A stretch of 25,128 nt of DNA, taken from assembly GCA_900546645.1 (NCBI GenBank), contig URDR01000039.1:1-25128 (forward strand), in the 5' to 3' direction. The stretch is from an uncultured Bacteroides sp. (lineage in GTDB: Bacteria; Bacteroidota; Bacteroidia; Bacteroidales; Bacteroidaceae). The notes beneath the pieces are model-generated. The model was not told where the DNA came from and searched no databases. It was given only the letters and a program-made list of their open reading frames with translations. Shown piece by piece: positions 15,641 through 22,603 of the stretch. Positions within the stretch are counted from its first letter, which is position 1. Every line of letters begins with the position of its first letter. The translations under genes were made by a program, and so were the position numbers.

Positions 15641-16363
15641 TTAGAAAGGCAGATTGTAAATCAAGTTATACATTAGGTTAAAACTGCTTCCGGCATTTTT
15701 CCCGAATCCGGGAACATACCATGGAACAGAATTCTCATGGTTGTCTACACTGATCCGTTTTTTATACCGTACACTCCAGCCCATACAGAATCCTTTGTAT
15801 ATTTTCACCTTCAGGCCTAAAACGGCTTCCATCCAGCTGGCTTTACTCTTGAGTCCGGAGTAAGCATATGGATAGGATATTTCGCCTCCGTAATTAGGAT
15901 CGGTCATGTCTGGTCCGCTAACATCGTATGAAAAAGAGGTCATACCGTAACGCAGGCCTGCATATAGATATCCAGGCAGGTGGGTCTTTTTGTAGAATAC
16001 GTTGTAATCCATCCCTATGCGGAAATAAGGAGAAGAGGTTTTGTAATGCAGGTCGTTTCCCTCGTTTATGGCATCTGCTTTACCGTAACCCACTTCCAGT
16101 ATCGGCATGAACCGGTTTTTCAAGTTGGCTTGGATGGCAATTTCACTGCTCAGAATGTCGCTTCCCAGCAAGTAACTGCCCAGACCGGCTATTTCTACCC
16201 CTACAGACAAGCCTTGATAGAGAGGTGTTTTTTCCTCTTTATCCTGCGTGGAAGGTAATTGGGCGCCTGATTTATGAATTTGTCCCCATGCGTCAGGAGA
16301 AGCAAGTAAGACACTACTCAGCATCAGTAGTCGTAAAATATAGCTTAAAGTTTTCTTTTTCAT
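15641..16363 (-). CDS. Outer-membrane beta-barrel-like protein (DUF6048-type)
   Basis: A 240-residue exported protein. The start is ATG 16363 (MKKKTLSYIL); a TTG nine bases upstream is less likely. A signal peptide ends near PDAWGQ. The mature protein is rich in alternating aromatic/hydrophobic strands with glycines (SVGVEIAGLGSYLLGSD, GYLYAGLRYGMTSFSYDV, SFNLMYNLIYNLPF) and ends in an aromatic residue, as outer-membrane barrels do. It resembles the DUF6048 proteins I recall from Bacteroidales. Its start lies 50 bases inside the preceding lipoprotein gene and its stop abuts mntP. Function unknown. Confidence 0.75.
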   Translation of the reverse strand: MKKKTLSYILRLLMLSSVLLASPDAWGQIHKSGAQLPSTQDKEEKTPLYQGLSVGVEIAGLGSYLLGSDILSSEIAIQANLKNRFMPILEVGYGKADAINEGNDLHYKTSSPYFRIGMDYNVFYKKTHLPGYLYAGLRYGMTSFSYDVSGPDMTDPNYGGEISYPYAYSGLKSKASWMEAVLGLKVKIYKGFCMGWSVRYKKRISVDNHENSVPWYVPGFGKNAGSSFNLMYNLIYNLPF

Positions 16364-16808
16364 TATTGTCAATATTGGGATTAGTCGTTACTAACGAGTC
16401 CATCATTCTATTGGTGGAAGTTGCTTCAAGCACTTCATAAAACATCATGGTTCCGCAGTCAAGGTTGATGAAGTAAGGGATGTTACGATGCTTGATGGTA
16501 ATTACGTCTTGTCCCTGCCGATTGTATTTGAAGATAAACCGGGTAGTTTCACCATAGCTGAGCGGAAGGGTGAGTGTATTCACTTTTGTCTCTTTATTTA
16601 TTAAAGTGTCATAAATGACGGTGTCATTGGTTTCCAGCTGACCTATGACGGTTAGGGTGTCATTGTATTCTACTGTTTGCCCTGACTGATTTACAAAATT
16701 AAATTTGGCAAAGGCCAGGGCGTTGGGTGGGCAATTTTCTGCTTCACAGGCTTGAAGCAGGAAGACTGCCAGCAGCAGTATGCTGAATACGACCGGTAAT
16801 TTTTTCAT
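16314..16808 (-). CDS. Lipoprotein (DUF6452-type)
   Basis: A 164-residue lipoprotein with lipobox LLQAC (Cys21) followed by EAENCPPNALAFAKFNFVN. The mature part is beta-rich with repeated short strands (TVEYNDTLTVIG, DTVIYDTLINKE, TRFIFKYNRQGQ, VITIKHRNIPYFINLDCGTMMFYEV). Two cysteines (in ENCPP and LDCGT) could form a disulfide. It resembles the DUF6452 family, which I recall beside DUF6048 genes. The 3' end overlaps the next gene by 50 bases. The co-occurrence suggests that a lipoprotein and a barrel protein work together in the outer membrane; this is inference. Confidence 0.75.
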   Translation of the reverse strand: MKKLPVVFSILLLAVFLLQACEAENCPPNALAFAKFNFVNQSGQTVEYNDTLTVIGQLETNDTVIYDTLINKETKVNTLTLPLSYGETTRFIFKYNRQGQDVITIKHRNIPYFINLDCGTMMFYEVLEATSTNRMMDSLVTTNPNIDNNEKENFKLYFTTTDAE

Positions 16809-16812
16809 GGCG

Positions 16813-17763
16813 TTACAGTTCTTTCTCTATTTGGTATTTGTTTCTTTCGGGCGAATTGCGTGAAATAAGTTCGCCTATGAATCCGGCAAGGAATAGTTGG
16901 GTTCCTAAAATCATCGTGGTAAGCGACAGATAAAAATAGGGATTGTCGGTTACAAGTCCGTAGGGGTTGCCGTGATACATGTCATAAAGTTTCATTGCAC
17001 CTACAGCGATGACGGAGAAGAAGCCTAAGATAAACATGATGGAACCTAAAAAACCGAAGATATGCATGGGCTTGATTCCGAACTTCGACAAGAACCACAG
17101 GGTGAGCAGGTCAAGGTATCCGTTGACGAAGCGGTTTAGTCCGAATTTAGTCTTTCCGTATTTACGGGCCTGATGGTGGACAATCTTTTCACCGATGCGG
17201 CTGAATCCGGCGTTTTTTGCCAGATAAGGAATATAGCGGTGCATCTCGCCGTAAACCTCAATGTTCTTGATGACGTCATTGCGGTAAGCTTTCAGCCCAC
17301 AGTTGAAGTCGTGGAGGTTATGTATTCCCGAAACAGCCCGTGCGGTGGCATTAAAAAGTTTGGTGGGAATGGTCTTTGATAAGGGATCATAACGTTTTTG
17401 CTTCCATCCGGATACCAGGTCGTAGCCTTCCTGAGTTATCATGCGGTATAGTTCCGGTATTTCGTCAGGGCTGTCTTGCAGGTCGGCATCCATGGTGATA
17501 ACCACGTCTCCCTGAGCTTTTTCGAATCCGCAAAATAAGGCAGGTGATTTGCCGTAATTGCGTCGGAATTTGATGCCTTTTACCTTGTCGGATGCTTGGC
17601 TTAATGCTTCAATGACTTTCCATGAGCCGTCAGTACTGCCATCGTTTACAAAGATTATTTCGTAGCTAAAGTTGTTAGCTTTCATTACTTTTTCAATCCA
17701 GGCATGTAGCTCGGATAGCGATTCCTCTTCGTTATAGAGAGGAATAATAACAGATATGTCCAT
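16813..17763 (-). CDS. DPM1/GtrB-like membrane glycosyltransferase (family 2)
   Basis: A 316-residue enzyme expected to transfer a sugar from a nucleotide donor to a polyprenyl phosphate at the inner membrane. N-terminal GT-A motifs: ISVIIPLYNEEESL, FVNDGSTDGSW near 40-48 and MDADLQDSPDE near 92-101 (DxD metal site). FRRNYGKSPALFCGFEKAQGDV and the amphipathic GKTKFGLNRFVNGYLDLLTLWF segment are typical of the DPM1/ArnC/GtrB group. Two C-terminal membrane helices (about 235-258 and 280-303) end in ISRNSPERNKYQI. It sits 5 bases after a DUF4199 membrane protein gene and 4 bases before a lipoprotein gene. Confidence 0.93.
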   Translation of the reverse strand: MDISVIIPLYNEEESLSELHAWIEKVMKANNFSYEIIFVNDGSTDGSWKVIEALSQASDKVKGIKFRRNYGKSPALFCGFEKAQGDVVITMDADLQDSPDEIPELYRMITQEGYDLVSGWKQKRYDPLSKTIPTKLFNATARAVSGIHNLHDFNCGLKAYRNDVIKNIEVYGEMHRYIPYLAKNAGFSRIGEKIVHHQARKYGKTKFGLNRFVNGYLDLLTLWFLSKFGIKPMHIFGFLGSIMFILGFFSVIAVGAMKLYDMYHGNPYGLVTDNPYFYLSLTTMILGTQLFLAGFIGELISRNSPERNKYQIEKEL

Positions 17764-17768
17764 TATAG

Positions 17769-18305
17769 TTATATGTTTTTTTTACGTTTCATTACTAACA
17801 ATGCAGTGGGTAGTGCCAACAGCATGCCGTAAAACAGATTTTGGTAAATCAGTTGAAAGGTCAGGGTCAACGGAGACAGGGAAGAGATTGTGTTAAAGGC
17901 TTCAATCAACTGGTCTATGGAAAGAACCATATCTCCCTTAACCGATGATTTCAGTGACTCTAACTGCTCCAGATACATTCCTGATAAAAATCCGTTATCG
18001 ATGTAGCGGAAATAGATATAGTGTCCCACAGCCGCTAAAAGAGCTGCAAAGAGATAAAGCAGGAAAGTGAAAATATATGCTCTGCCGAATGTGATTATAC
18101 CGTCGCAGTATTTATTCCGGAAACGCCGGGCATAAATTACGCCGAGCACAGGGACAAAGAGGGTAAGCAATATAAAAAGGAGTTGCAGCAAAGGCATAGT
18201 GAAGCCTAATGGGAGAAAAGAAAACTTGATTATCCAGAAAACTCCCATGAAGGTACCAAAGCGCATTGCACCTTCTTGTAAGGTTATTGGTTGTTCGTTT
18301 GTCAT
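17769..18305 (-). CDS. DUF4199-like integral membrane protein
   Basis: A 178-residue protein starting at ATG 18305 (MTNEQPITLQEGAMRFGTFMGVFWII); the frame continues 35 codons upstream but would run through the promoter. Four hydrophobic spans are visible (about 20-36, 38-60, 75-100 and 150-170), with a hydrophilic loop between the last two and a KRKKNI tail. Length, topology and position before a DPM1-like glycosyltransferase match DUF4199 proteins of Bacteroidetes. Function unknown; a partner role for the glycosyltransferase is inference. It opens the six-gene operon. Confidence 0.8.
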   Translation of the reverse strand: MTNEQPITLQEGAMRFGTFMGVFWIIKFSFLPLGFTMPLLQLLFILLTLFVPVLGVIYARRFRNKYCDGIITFGRAYIFTFLLYLFAALLAAVGHYIYFRYIDNGFLSGMYLEQLESLKSSVKGDMVLSIDQLIEAFNTISSLSPLTLTFQLIYQNLFYGMLLALPTALLVMKRKKNI

Positions 18306-18327
18306 ATATATTTTATTAATTATCCTG

Positions 18328-18335
18328 CAAAAGTA
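18328..18335 (-). promoter_or_regulatory. -7 box of the six-gene operon
   Basis: TACTTTTG on the - strand matches TAnnTTTG, 23 bases before the DUF4199 ATG. No clear -33 element. Confidence 0.55.
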
Positions 18336-18416
18336 CGCTTTTTCATTTATCTGTGCTATATATAGAGAGGTAAAATCGGTTGTTTTCAAAAAAAAATCGA
18401 TTTTTTTCAAGAAGGT

Positions 18417-18447
18417 ATTGCAGATTCAAAAAATATGTCTACCTTTG
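18417..18447 (+). promoter_or_regulatory. Promoter of the SRP RNA/tRNA-Thr unit
   Basis: ATTG (18417-18420), a 19-base spacer, and a perfect -7 box TACCTTTG (18440-18447). Transcription would start near 18454, about 50 bases before the SRP RNA stem. Confidence 0.6.
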
Positions 18448-18505
18448 CAACCGCAATCGAGAAACAAACGATGTAAACATCCGAAACGAACGATGAGTGA
18501 CATAC

Positions 18506-18601
18506 GGGTAAGTCCCATACGGCCAGCTCCTGTTGAATCCTCCAGGGCTTGATCGCAGCAAAGGTAGATGGTCGTAGCGGCGCGATATGGTAAGCTTGCC
18601 C
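18506..18601 (+). ncRNA. ffs: Signal recognition particle RNA, small bacterial type
   Basis: A hairpin RNA that binds Ffh for co-translational membrane targeting. The ends GGGTAAG (18506-18512) and CTTGCCC (18595-18601) pair, followed inward by CCATA/TATGG (18515-18519 with 18586-18590). The apical part carries CTCCAGG and AGCAAAGGTAGATGG around 18539-18571, which align with the E. coli 4.5S Ffh-binding core (TCAGG, then AGCAGCCAAGGCAGATGAC). The length of about 96 nt fits small bacterial SRP RNA. It lies 4 bases before tRNA-Thr. True 5' and 3' ends may extend a few bases further. Confidence 0.78.
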
Positions 18602-18605
18602 ACCC

Positions 18606-18679
18606 GCCTCTTTAGCTCAGTTGGCCAGAGCACGTGATTTGTAATCTCGGGGTCGTTGGTTCGAATCCGACAAGAGGCT
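18606..18679 (+). tRNA. tRNA-Thr (anticodon TGT)
   Basis: A 74-nt cloverleaf: acceptor GCCTCTT/AAGAGGC, D arm GCTC..GAGC, anticodon loop TTTGTAA with TGT at its centre, T arm GTTGG-TTCGAAT-CCGAC and discriminator T. CCA is not encoded. The anticodon stem CGTGA/TCTCG has a central T-T mismatch. A terminator follows directly. Confidence 0.96.
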
Positions 18680-18680
18680 C

Positions 18681-18713
18681 AAAAAGCAGAACTCTAAAAG
18701 TTCTGCTTTTTTT
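18681..18713 (+). terminator. Terminator of the SRP RNA/tRNA-Thr unit
   Basis: AAAAAGCAGAACT (18681-18693) pairs with AGTTCTGCTTTTT (18699-18711), with T7 at 18707-18713. It starts one base after the mature tRNA end. Confidence 0.92.
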
Positions 18714-18784
18714 ATTGTTACTGCTTTGTAAGTTTTTATGCTTCATATTGTTTTTTATTTTTTTTGAAGATTATACTTTATTCG

Positions 18785-18816
18785 TTTTACGCTTTTCCGC
18801 TTTTTCTGTACCTTTG
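18785..18816 (+). promoter_or_regulatory. Promoter of the PurF-like gene
   Basis: TTTT (18785-18788, one mismatch to TTTG), a 20-base spacer, and TACCTTTG (18809-18816), 47 bases before the ATG. Confidence 0.55.
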
Positions 18817-18863
18817 CAAGCATATTCAACAAAACAACTATATCGTTTAACAAACTAAAAACA

Positions 18864-20270
18864 ATGGGTGGTTTTTTCGGAACAGTCGCAAAGGCTGAAT
18901 GCGTGACTGATTTATTTTACGGCACGGATTATAATTCACACTTAGGAACGAAGCGCGCCGGTATGGCTACATACTCCGAAGGCGATGGTTTCATACGTTC
19001 AATCCACAATCTGGAAAGTTCTTATTTCCGTTCAAAATTTGAGAGCGAACTTCCTCAGTTCAAGGGGAAAGCGGGTATCGGTGTTATCAGTGATACAGAT
19101 CCTCAACCTATGATGATTAATTCTCATTTGGGAAAGTTTGCAATCGTAACCGTGGCAAAAGTCAATAATACCGAAGAATTGGTGCAGGGATTACTTGAGA
19201 ATAATATGCACTTTTCGGAAATGAGTATGGGAAAAACGAATCCCACTGAACTGATTGCTTTGCTGATAGTACAGGGAAAAGATTTCGTAGATGGTATTGA
19301 AAATGTCTTTAATAAGATAAAAGGTTCATGCTCTATGCTGATTCTTACGGAAGACGGCATTATTGTGGCTCGTGACAAATGGGGACGTACGCCTATTGTC
19401 ATTGGAAAGAAAGAAGGAGCCTATGCAGCTACCAGTGAATCGAGCAGTTTGCCTAACTTGGATTATGAGGTGGAACGCTATGTCGGACCGGGTGAGATTA
19501 TTCGGATGCGTGCCGACGGACTGGAGCAGCTTCGTAAACCCAACGACAAGATGCAGGTGTGCTCTTTCTTGTGGGTTTATTACGGTTTTCCTGTGTCATG
19601 CTATGAGGGACGCAACGTGGAAGAAGTGCGCTTCATGAGCGGATATAAGATGGGACAAACTGATGAGTCGGAGGTAGATTGTGCTTGTGGCATTCCTGAT
19701 TCTGGAGTGGGTATGGCACTGGGTTATGCCGAAGGTAAGGGAATTCCTTATCACCGTGCGATAGCTAAATATACTCCTACATGGCCTCGAAGCTTTACTC
19801 CAAGTAATCAGGATATGCGTGCATTGGTGGCTAAGATGAAATTGATTCCGAACCGGGCTATGCTGCAGGGTAAACGTTTGCTGTTCTGTGACGATTCGAT
19901 TGTACGTGGAACCCAGCTTCGTGATAATGTAAATGTTTTATATGATTATGGAGCAAAGGAAGTGCATATGCGTATTGCTTGCCCTCCGTTGATTTATGGA
20001 TGTCCGTTCATTGGCTTTACTTCTTCGAAAGGGGATATGGAACTGATAACTCGTCGTATCATCAAGGAAATAGAAGGTGATGGAAATGCTAAGCTGGCAG
20101 AGTATGCTACGACTGGTTCGCCGGAGTATAATGAACTGGTGGAGCGTATCCGTGCCCGTTTCGGACTGACTTCATTGAAGTTTAATACGTTGGAAACCCT
20201 GGTTGAGGCTATCGGGTTGCCTAAATGTAAGGTTTGTACGCATTGCTTTGACGGATCAAGCTGTTTCTAA
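18864..20270 (+). CDS. PurF-like amidophosphoribosyltransferase homologue without catalytic Cys
   Basis: A 468-residue protein with the two-domain plan of PurF, which makes phosphoribosylamine from PRPP and glutamine. The N-terminal Ntn-hydrolase domain begins MGGFFGTV where active enzymes have MCGIVG: Gly2 replaces the nucleophilic Cys. The glutamine-binding HVRYPTAG and HNGN segments are also replaced (GIGVISDTDPQP and TVAKVNN). The phosphoribosyltransferase half is well kept, with GIPDSGVGMALGYAEGKGIPY and the PRPP loop LLFCDDSIVRGTQ (343-350). Cysteines at 233, 380, 455 and 458 match the positions of the 4Fe-4S ligands of B. subtilis PurF, with more Cys at 461 and 467. It is single-gene with its own promoter and double terminator. 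It may use free ammonia, have another substrate or be regulatory; it is unlikely to be the standard purF. Confidence 0.88.
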   Translation: MGGFFGTVAKAECVTDLFYGTDYNSHLGTKRAGMATYSEGDGFIRSIHNLESSYFRSKFESELPQFKGKAGIGVISDTDPQPMMINSHLGKFAIVTVAKVNNTEELVQGLLENNMHFSEMSMGKTNPTELIALLIVQGKDFVDGIENVFNKIKGSCSMLILTEDGIIVARDKWGRTPIVIGKKEGAYAATSESSSLPNLDYEVERYVGPGEIIRMRADGLEQLRKPNDKMQVCSFLWVYYGFPVSCYEGRNVEEVRFMSGYKMGQTDESEVDCACGIPDSGVGMALGYAEGKGIPYHRAIAKYTPTWPRSFTPSNQDMRALVAKMKLIPNRAMLQGKRLLFCDDSIVRGTQLRDNVNVLYDYGAKEVHMRIACPPLIYGCPFIGFTSSKGDMELITRRIIKEIEGDGNAKLAEYATTGSPEYNELVERIRARFGLTSLKFNTLETLVEAIGLPKCKVCTHCFDGSSCF

Positions 20271-20285
20271 AATTATAAATAAAAC

Positions 20286-20315
20286 GTCAAGGTGTGTTGG
20301 CTGATGCACCTTGAC
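20286..20315 (+). terminator. First hairpin after the PurF-like gene
   Basis: A 9 bp stem GTCAAGGTG (20286-20294) with CACCTTGAC (20307-20315) and a 12-base loop, followed by ATTATTAAAA; no real T run. Probably works with the next hairpin. Confidence 0.5.
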
Positions 20316-20321
20316 ATTATT

Positions 20322-20366
20322 AAAAAAGCGCTTTGACGGATAAATGAAACGTCAAAGCGCTTTTTT
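20322..20366. terminator. Strong bidirectional terminator
   Basis: A 17 bp perfect stem (20322-20338 with 20350-20366) that includes A6 and T6 arms around GCGCTTTGACG. It lies between the convergent PurF-like (+) and short-chain dehydrogenase (-) genes. Confidence 0.93.
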
Positions 20367-20408
20367 AGTTTTAAGCAGTGGGCTGAAACCGCATAATGGG
20401 GCTTATGG

Positions 20409-21170
20409 CTATTTCTGACGGTGACAAATGGTTCCCGTGGCTTGATAAGTAGGCATAACCAGAACTTCGGCTATTTGCACATGAGCCGGAGCGGAAGCTG
20501 CATAATACACCACATCTGCGATATCGTCGCCCGTGAGTGGTTGAATCCCATTATATACGGCATCCGCTTTTGTTTTATCTCCACGGAAACGGATGACGGA
20601 GAAGTTGGTTTCCACCATGCCGGGCTTAATGTTTGTAACGCGCAGGGGCGTGTCAACCAAGTCAATACGCAACCCGTCGGAGAGTGCTTTCACTGCCGCT
20701 TTGGTGGCACAATATACGCTTCCCCCTCCATAGGCTGCATCGCCGGCTATGGAGCCGATATTAATGATATGTCCATTGTTTCGTTTAACCATTTCCGGTA
20801 CAATCAGACGCGTCATGGCAAGCAGGGCTTTGATGTTGGTATCGATTACAATATCCCATTCATCAAGTGAGCCTTCATATTCTTTATCCATGCCGAGAAC
20901 CAGTCCGGCATTGTTTATCAGTACATCAATGTTTTGCCATTTGTCTTTCAGTGAATGAATCGCTTCGGTCATAGCTTGCCGGTTGCGCACATCAAAGGGT
21001 AAGGTAAGCACTTCCACTCCCTGTGCGGTAAGTTCATTTTTCAGACTTTCCAGTTTCTCAACATTTCGTCCATTCAATATCAAGTTACTTCCCATAGAAG
21101 CGAACTTGCGTGCACATCCTTCACCTATGCCGCTGGTGGCTCCGGTGATAAAAATGAGTTTGTTTTTCAT
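20409..21170 (-). CDS. Short-chain dehydrogenase/reductase, YdfG-like
   Basis: A 253-residue cytosolic NAD(P)-dependent oxidoreductase of the classical SDR family. Cofactor motif TGATSGIG (residues 9-16), then NGRN (33-36) with Arg35 placed to bind the 2'-phosphate of NADP, FDV at 59-61 and NNAG (86-89). The catalytic set is Asn112, Ser140, Tyr153 and Lys157 (YCATK). The best match I know is the YdfG type (3-hydroxy acid/serine dehydrogenases), including VPEMVKRNNGHIINIGSIAG and a later KPGMVETNFS. The substrate cannot be fixed by sequence. It follows an outer-membrane barrel gene by 75 bases on the same strand; no promoter is obvious in the gap. Confidence 0.93.
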   Translation of the reverse strand: MKNKLIFITGATSGIGEGCARKFASMGSNLILNGRNVEKLESLKNELTAQGVEVLTLPFDVRNRQAMTEAIHSLKDKWQNIDVLINNAGLVLGMDKEYEGSLDEWDIVIDTNIKALLAMTRLIVPEMVKRNNGHIINIGSIAGDAAYGGGSVYCATKAAVKALSDGLRIDLVDTPLRVTNIKPGMVETNFSVIRFRGDKTKADAVYNGIQPLTGDDIADVVYYAASAPAHVQIAEVLVMPTYQATGTICHRQK

Positions 21171-21245
21171 AATGTTATGTATTTTTGTGCAGGCATGAAC
21201 TATACTGTTTTTCCGATGGTTCGTACTTGCTGTTTAAACGTTGTA

Positions 21246-22439
21246 TTAAAAAGCTTCGGTCATGTTGAAATAAAAGAGATTCTGTCCGTTGGTGAAATCA
21301 CGTCCCATGTCAAGGCGCACGTTCATACGGGGTTGAACTTCAATGCGTAATCCCACGCCTGCGTTAGGCAGTACACCTTCTATTTTACCCGGATTCGGTC
21401 CCATGAATCCACATCCGCCCCATGCCACAAATCCCAGGTGATGAATGATTCGTTTCAGCCATGTACTCCGGTCGGTATTAAACATCTGGCGGTACTCTGC
21501 TACAGCCATGTGAGTTGATTTATCTCGATATTGTCCCATATAATATCCACGTAAATCGAATGGGGTTCCGGTCAGTACATATTTGTTTAAGGGAACCTCT
21601 CCAAATACGTGTTTGCTTTGTACGGTCCAAGCTAGCACTTTGCGTTTTCCTACGCGTTTATACTGTCTGTAGTCAAGCTCTATTCGATAGAATTCCGTAT
21701 CGCTGCCTAAAAACTTTTCATATATCATTCCCCTGAAATCAAGGTAAAGTCCTTTATATGGATTGGCAGGAATATCACGCGTATCATATGAAGCGAGGAT
21801 GCCGATACCTGAGCTGAAACTTTTATACCCATCGGCAGTACCTCCGGCTGCTTTGTAGTCAGCCTGCTCTATCAGATGTTTCGCCGGGTCGGTGATATGG
21901 TCATAGTTGATATCGATTTGCGGACCGATAAAGAAGTCGCTGTCTTTAATACGGAATAAAAACCACGGATTGATCTGGAGTCCGCTGTAGCGGTACTGGC
22001 TGGTAGAATCACTACGCACATAATCTTTATTCGTATCATAGCCTATACCATAAAAGTTCTCCTGTGAGTTCTTATAGGAAAACTGTCCGAAGATGCGAAA
22101 ACGGTCGTTCTTGAAAAAGAGTTGAGGCTTAACCATAAGGCTGACCCCTCCGTTAAACATGAAAGCCAGTGAAGCTGGAATGACAGAGCGCCGCATTGTG
22201 GTATCTTTATGGTTCATACGGAACGTCATGAGTGCACTTCCGCCCACAAGCAGACCAAAATCGGGGGTATAACTCGGACCTCCTAAAATATTGTAATGGA
22301 AGTTACGTTTGGCTACCCGTTGGCGCCGTAATTCTTTTTTGGTAAGAGGTGCTTTAACGGTGCTGTCTTGGAGAGATTCCTGTGAAAATCCTGTGGATGT
22401 AATGAAGCAGGAAAGGCAAATTAAAATAAATGTTCTCAT
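21246..22439 (-). CDS. Omp85/BamA-like outer-membrane beta-barrel protein without POTRA domains
   Basis: A 397-residue protein starting at ATG 22439 (MRTFILICLSCFITSTGFSQ signal peptide). The longer frame to 22475 would pass through the promoter. After a basic linker (LTKKELRRQRVAKRNFHY), most of the sequence is beta strands of the Omp85/surface-antigen (Bac_surface_Ag) barrel, including ILASYDTRDIPANPYKGLYLDFRG and LRGYYMGQYRDKS (counterpart of the VRGF/Y lock motif). It ends FNMTEAF with a terminal Phe, the usual BAM signal. The N-terminus is too short for POTRA domains, unlike BamA or TamA. Such barrels may act as transport channels or passenger-free outer-membrane proteins. Confidence 0.87.
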   Translation of the reverse strand: MRTFILICLSCFITSTGFSQESLQDSTVKAPLTKKELRRQRVAKRNFHYNILGGPSYTPDFGLLVGGSALMTFRMNHKDTTMRRSVIPASLAFMFNGGVSLMVKPQLFFKNDRFRIFGQFSYKNSQENFYGIGYDTNKDYVRSDSTSQYRYSGLQINPWFLFRIKDSDFFIGPQIDINYDHITDPAKHLIEQADYKAAGGTADGYKSFSSGIGILASYDTRDIPANPYKGLYLDFRGMIYEKFLGSDTEFYRIELDYRQYKRVGKRKVLAWTVQSKHVFGEVPLNKYVLTGTPFDLRGYYMGQYRDKSTHMAVAEYRQMFNTDRSTWLKRIIHHLGFVAWGGCGFMGPNPGKIEGVLPNAGVGLRIEVQPRMNVRLDMGRDFTNGQNLFYFNMTEAF

Positions 22440-22456
22440 AATTATCAATTTCAAGG

Positions 22457-22464
22457 CAAAAATA
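22457..22464 (-). promoter_or_regulatory. -7 box of the Omp85-like gene
   Basis: TATTTTTG on the - strand matches TAnnTTTG, 18 bases before the ATG at 22439. No clear -33 element. Confidence 0.5.
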
Positions 22465-22544
22465 CGAAAGTTCATTGAATCTTTTGAGTTTTCTTGTAAG
22501 ACTTTATGGTCTTGTAGTGGTTTTTAATAAAAAATGATAAGGAG

Positions 22545-22576
22545 TTTGGCTATTCGAAACCTATTTTTTACCTTTA
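22545..22576 (+). promoter_or_regulatory. pepT: Promoter of pepT
   Basis: TTTG (22545-22548), a 20-base spacer, and TACCTTTA (22569-22576, one mismatch to TAnnTTTG), 28 bases before the ATG. Confidence 0.6.
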
Positions 22577-22603
22577 CATCAATGAATTTCAAAAAATGCA
22601 GAT

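Noticed and set aside
15641..15700. A Mn-sensing yybP-ykoY riboswitch upstream of mntP
   Set aside because: mntP directly abuts the preceding gene and no leader of the needed structure exists.
18439..18633. Short frames on both strands in the gap before tRNA-Thr
   Set aside because: The region is explained by the SRP RNA and tRNA.
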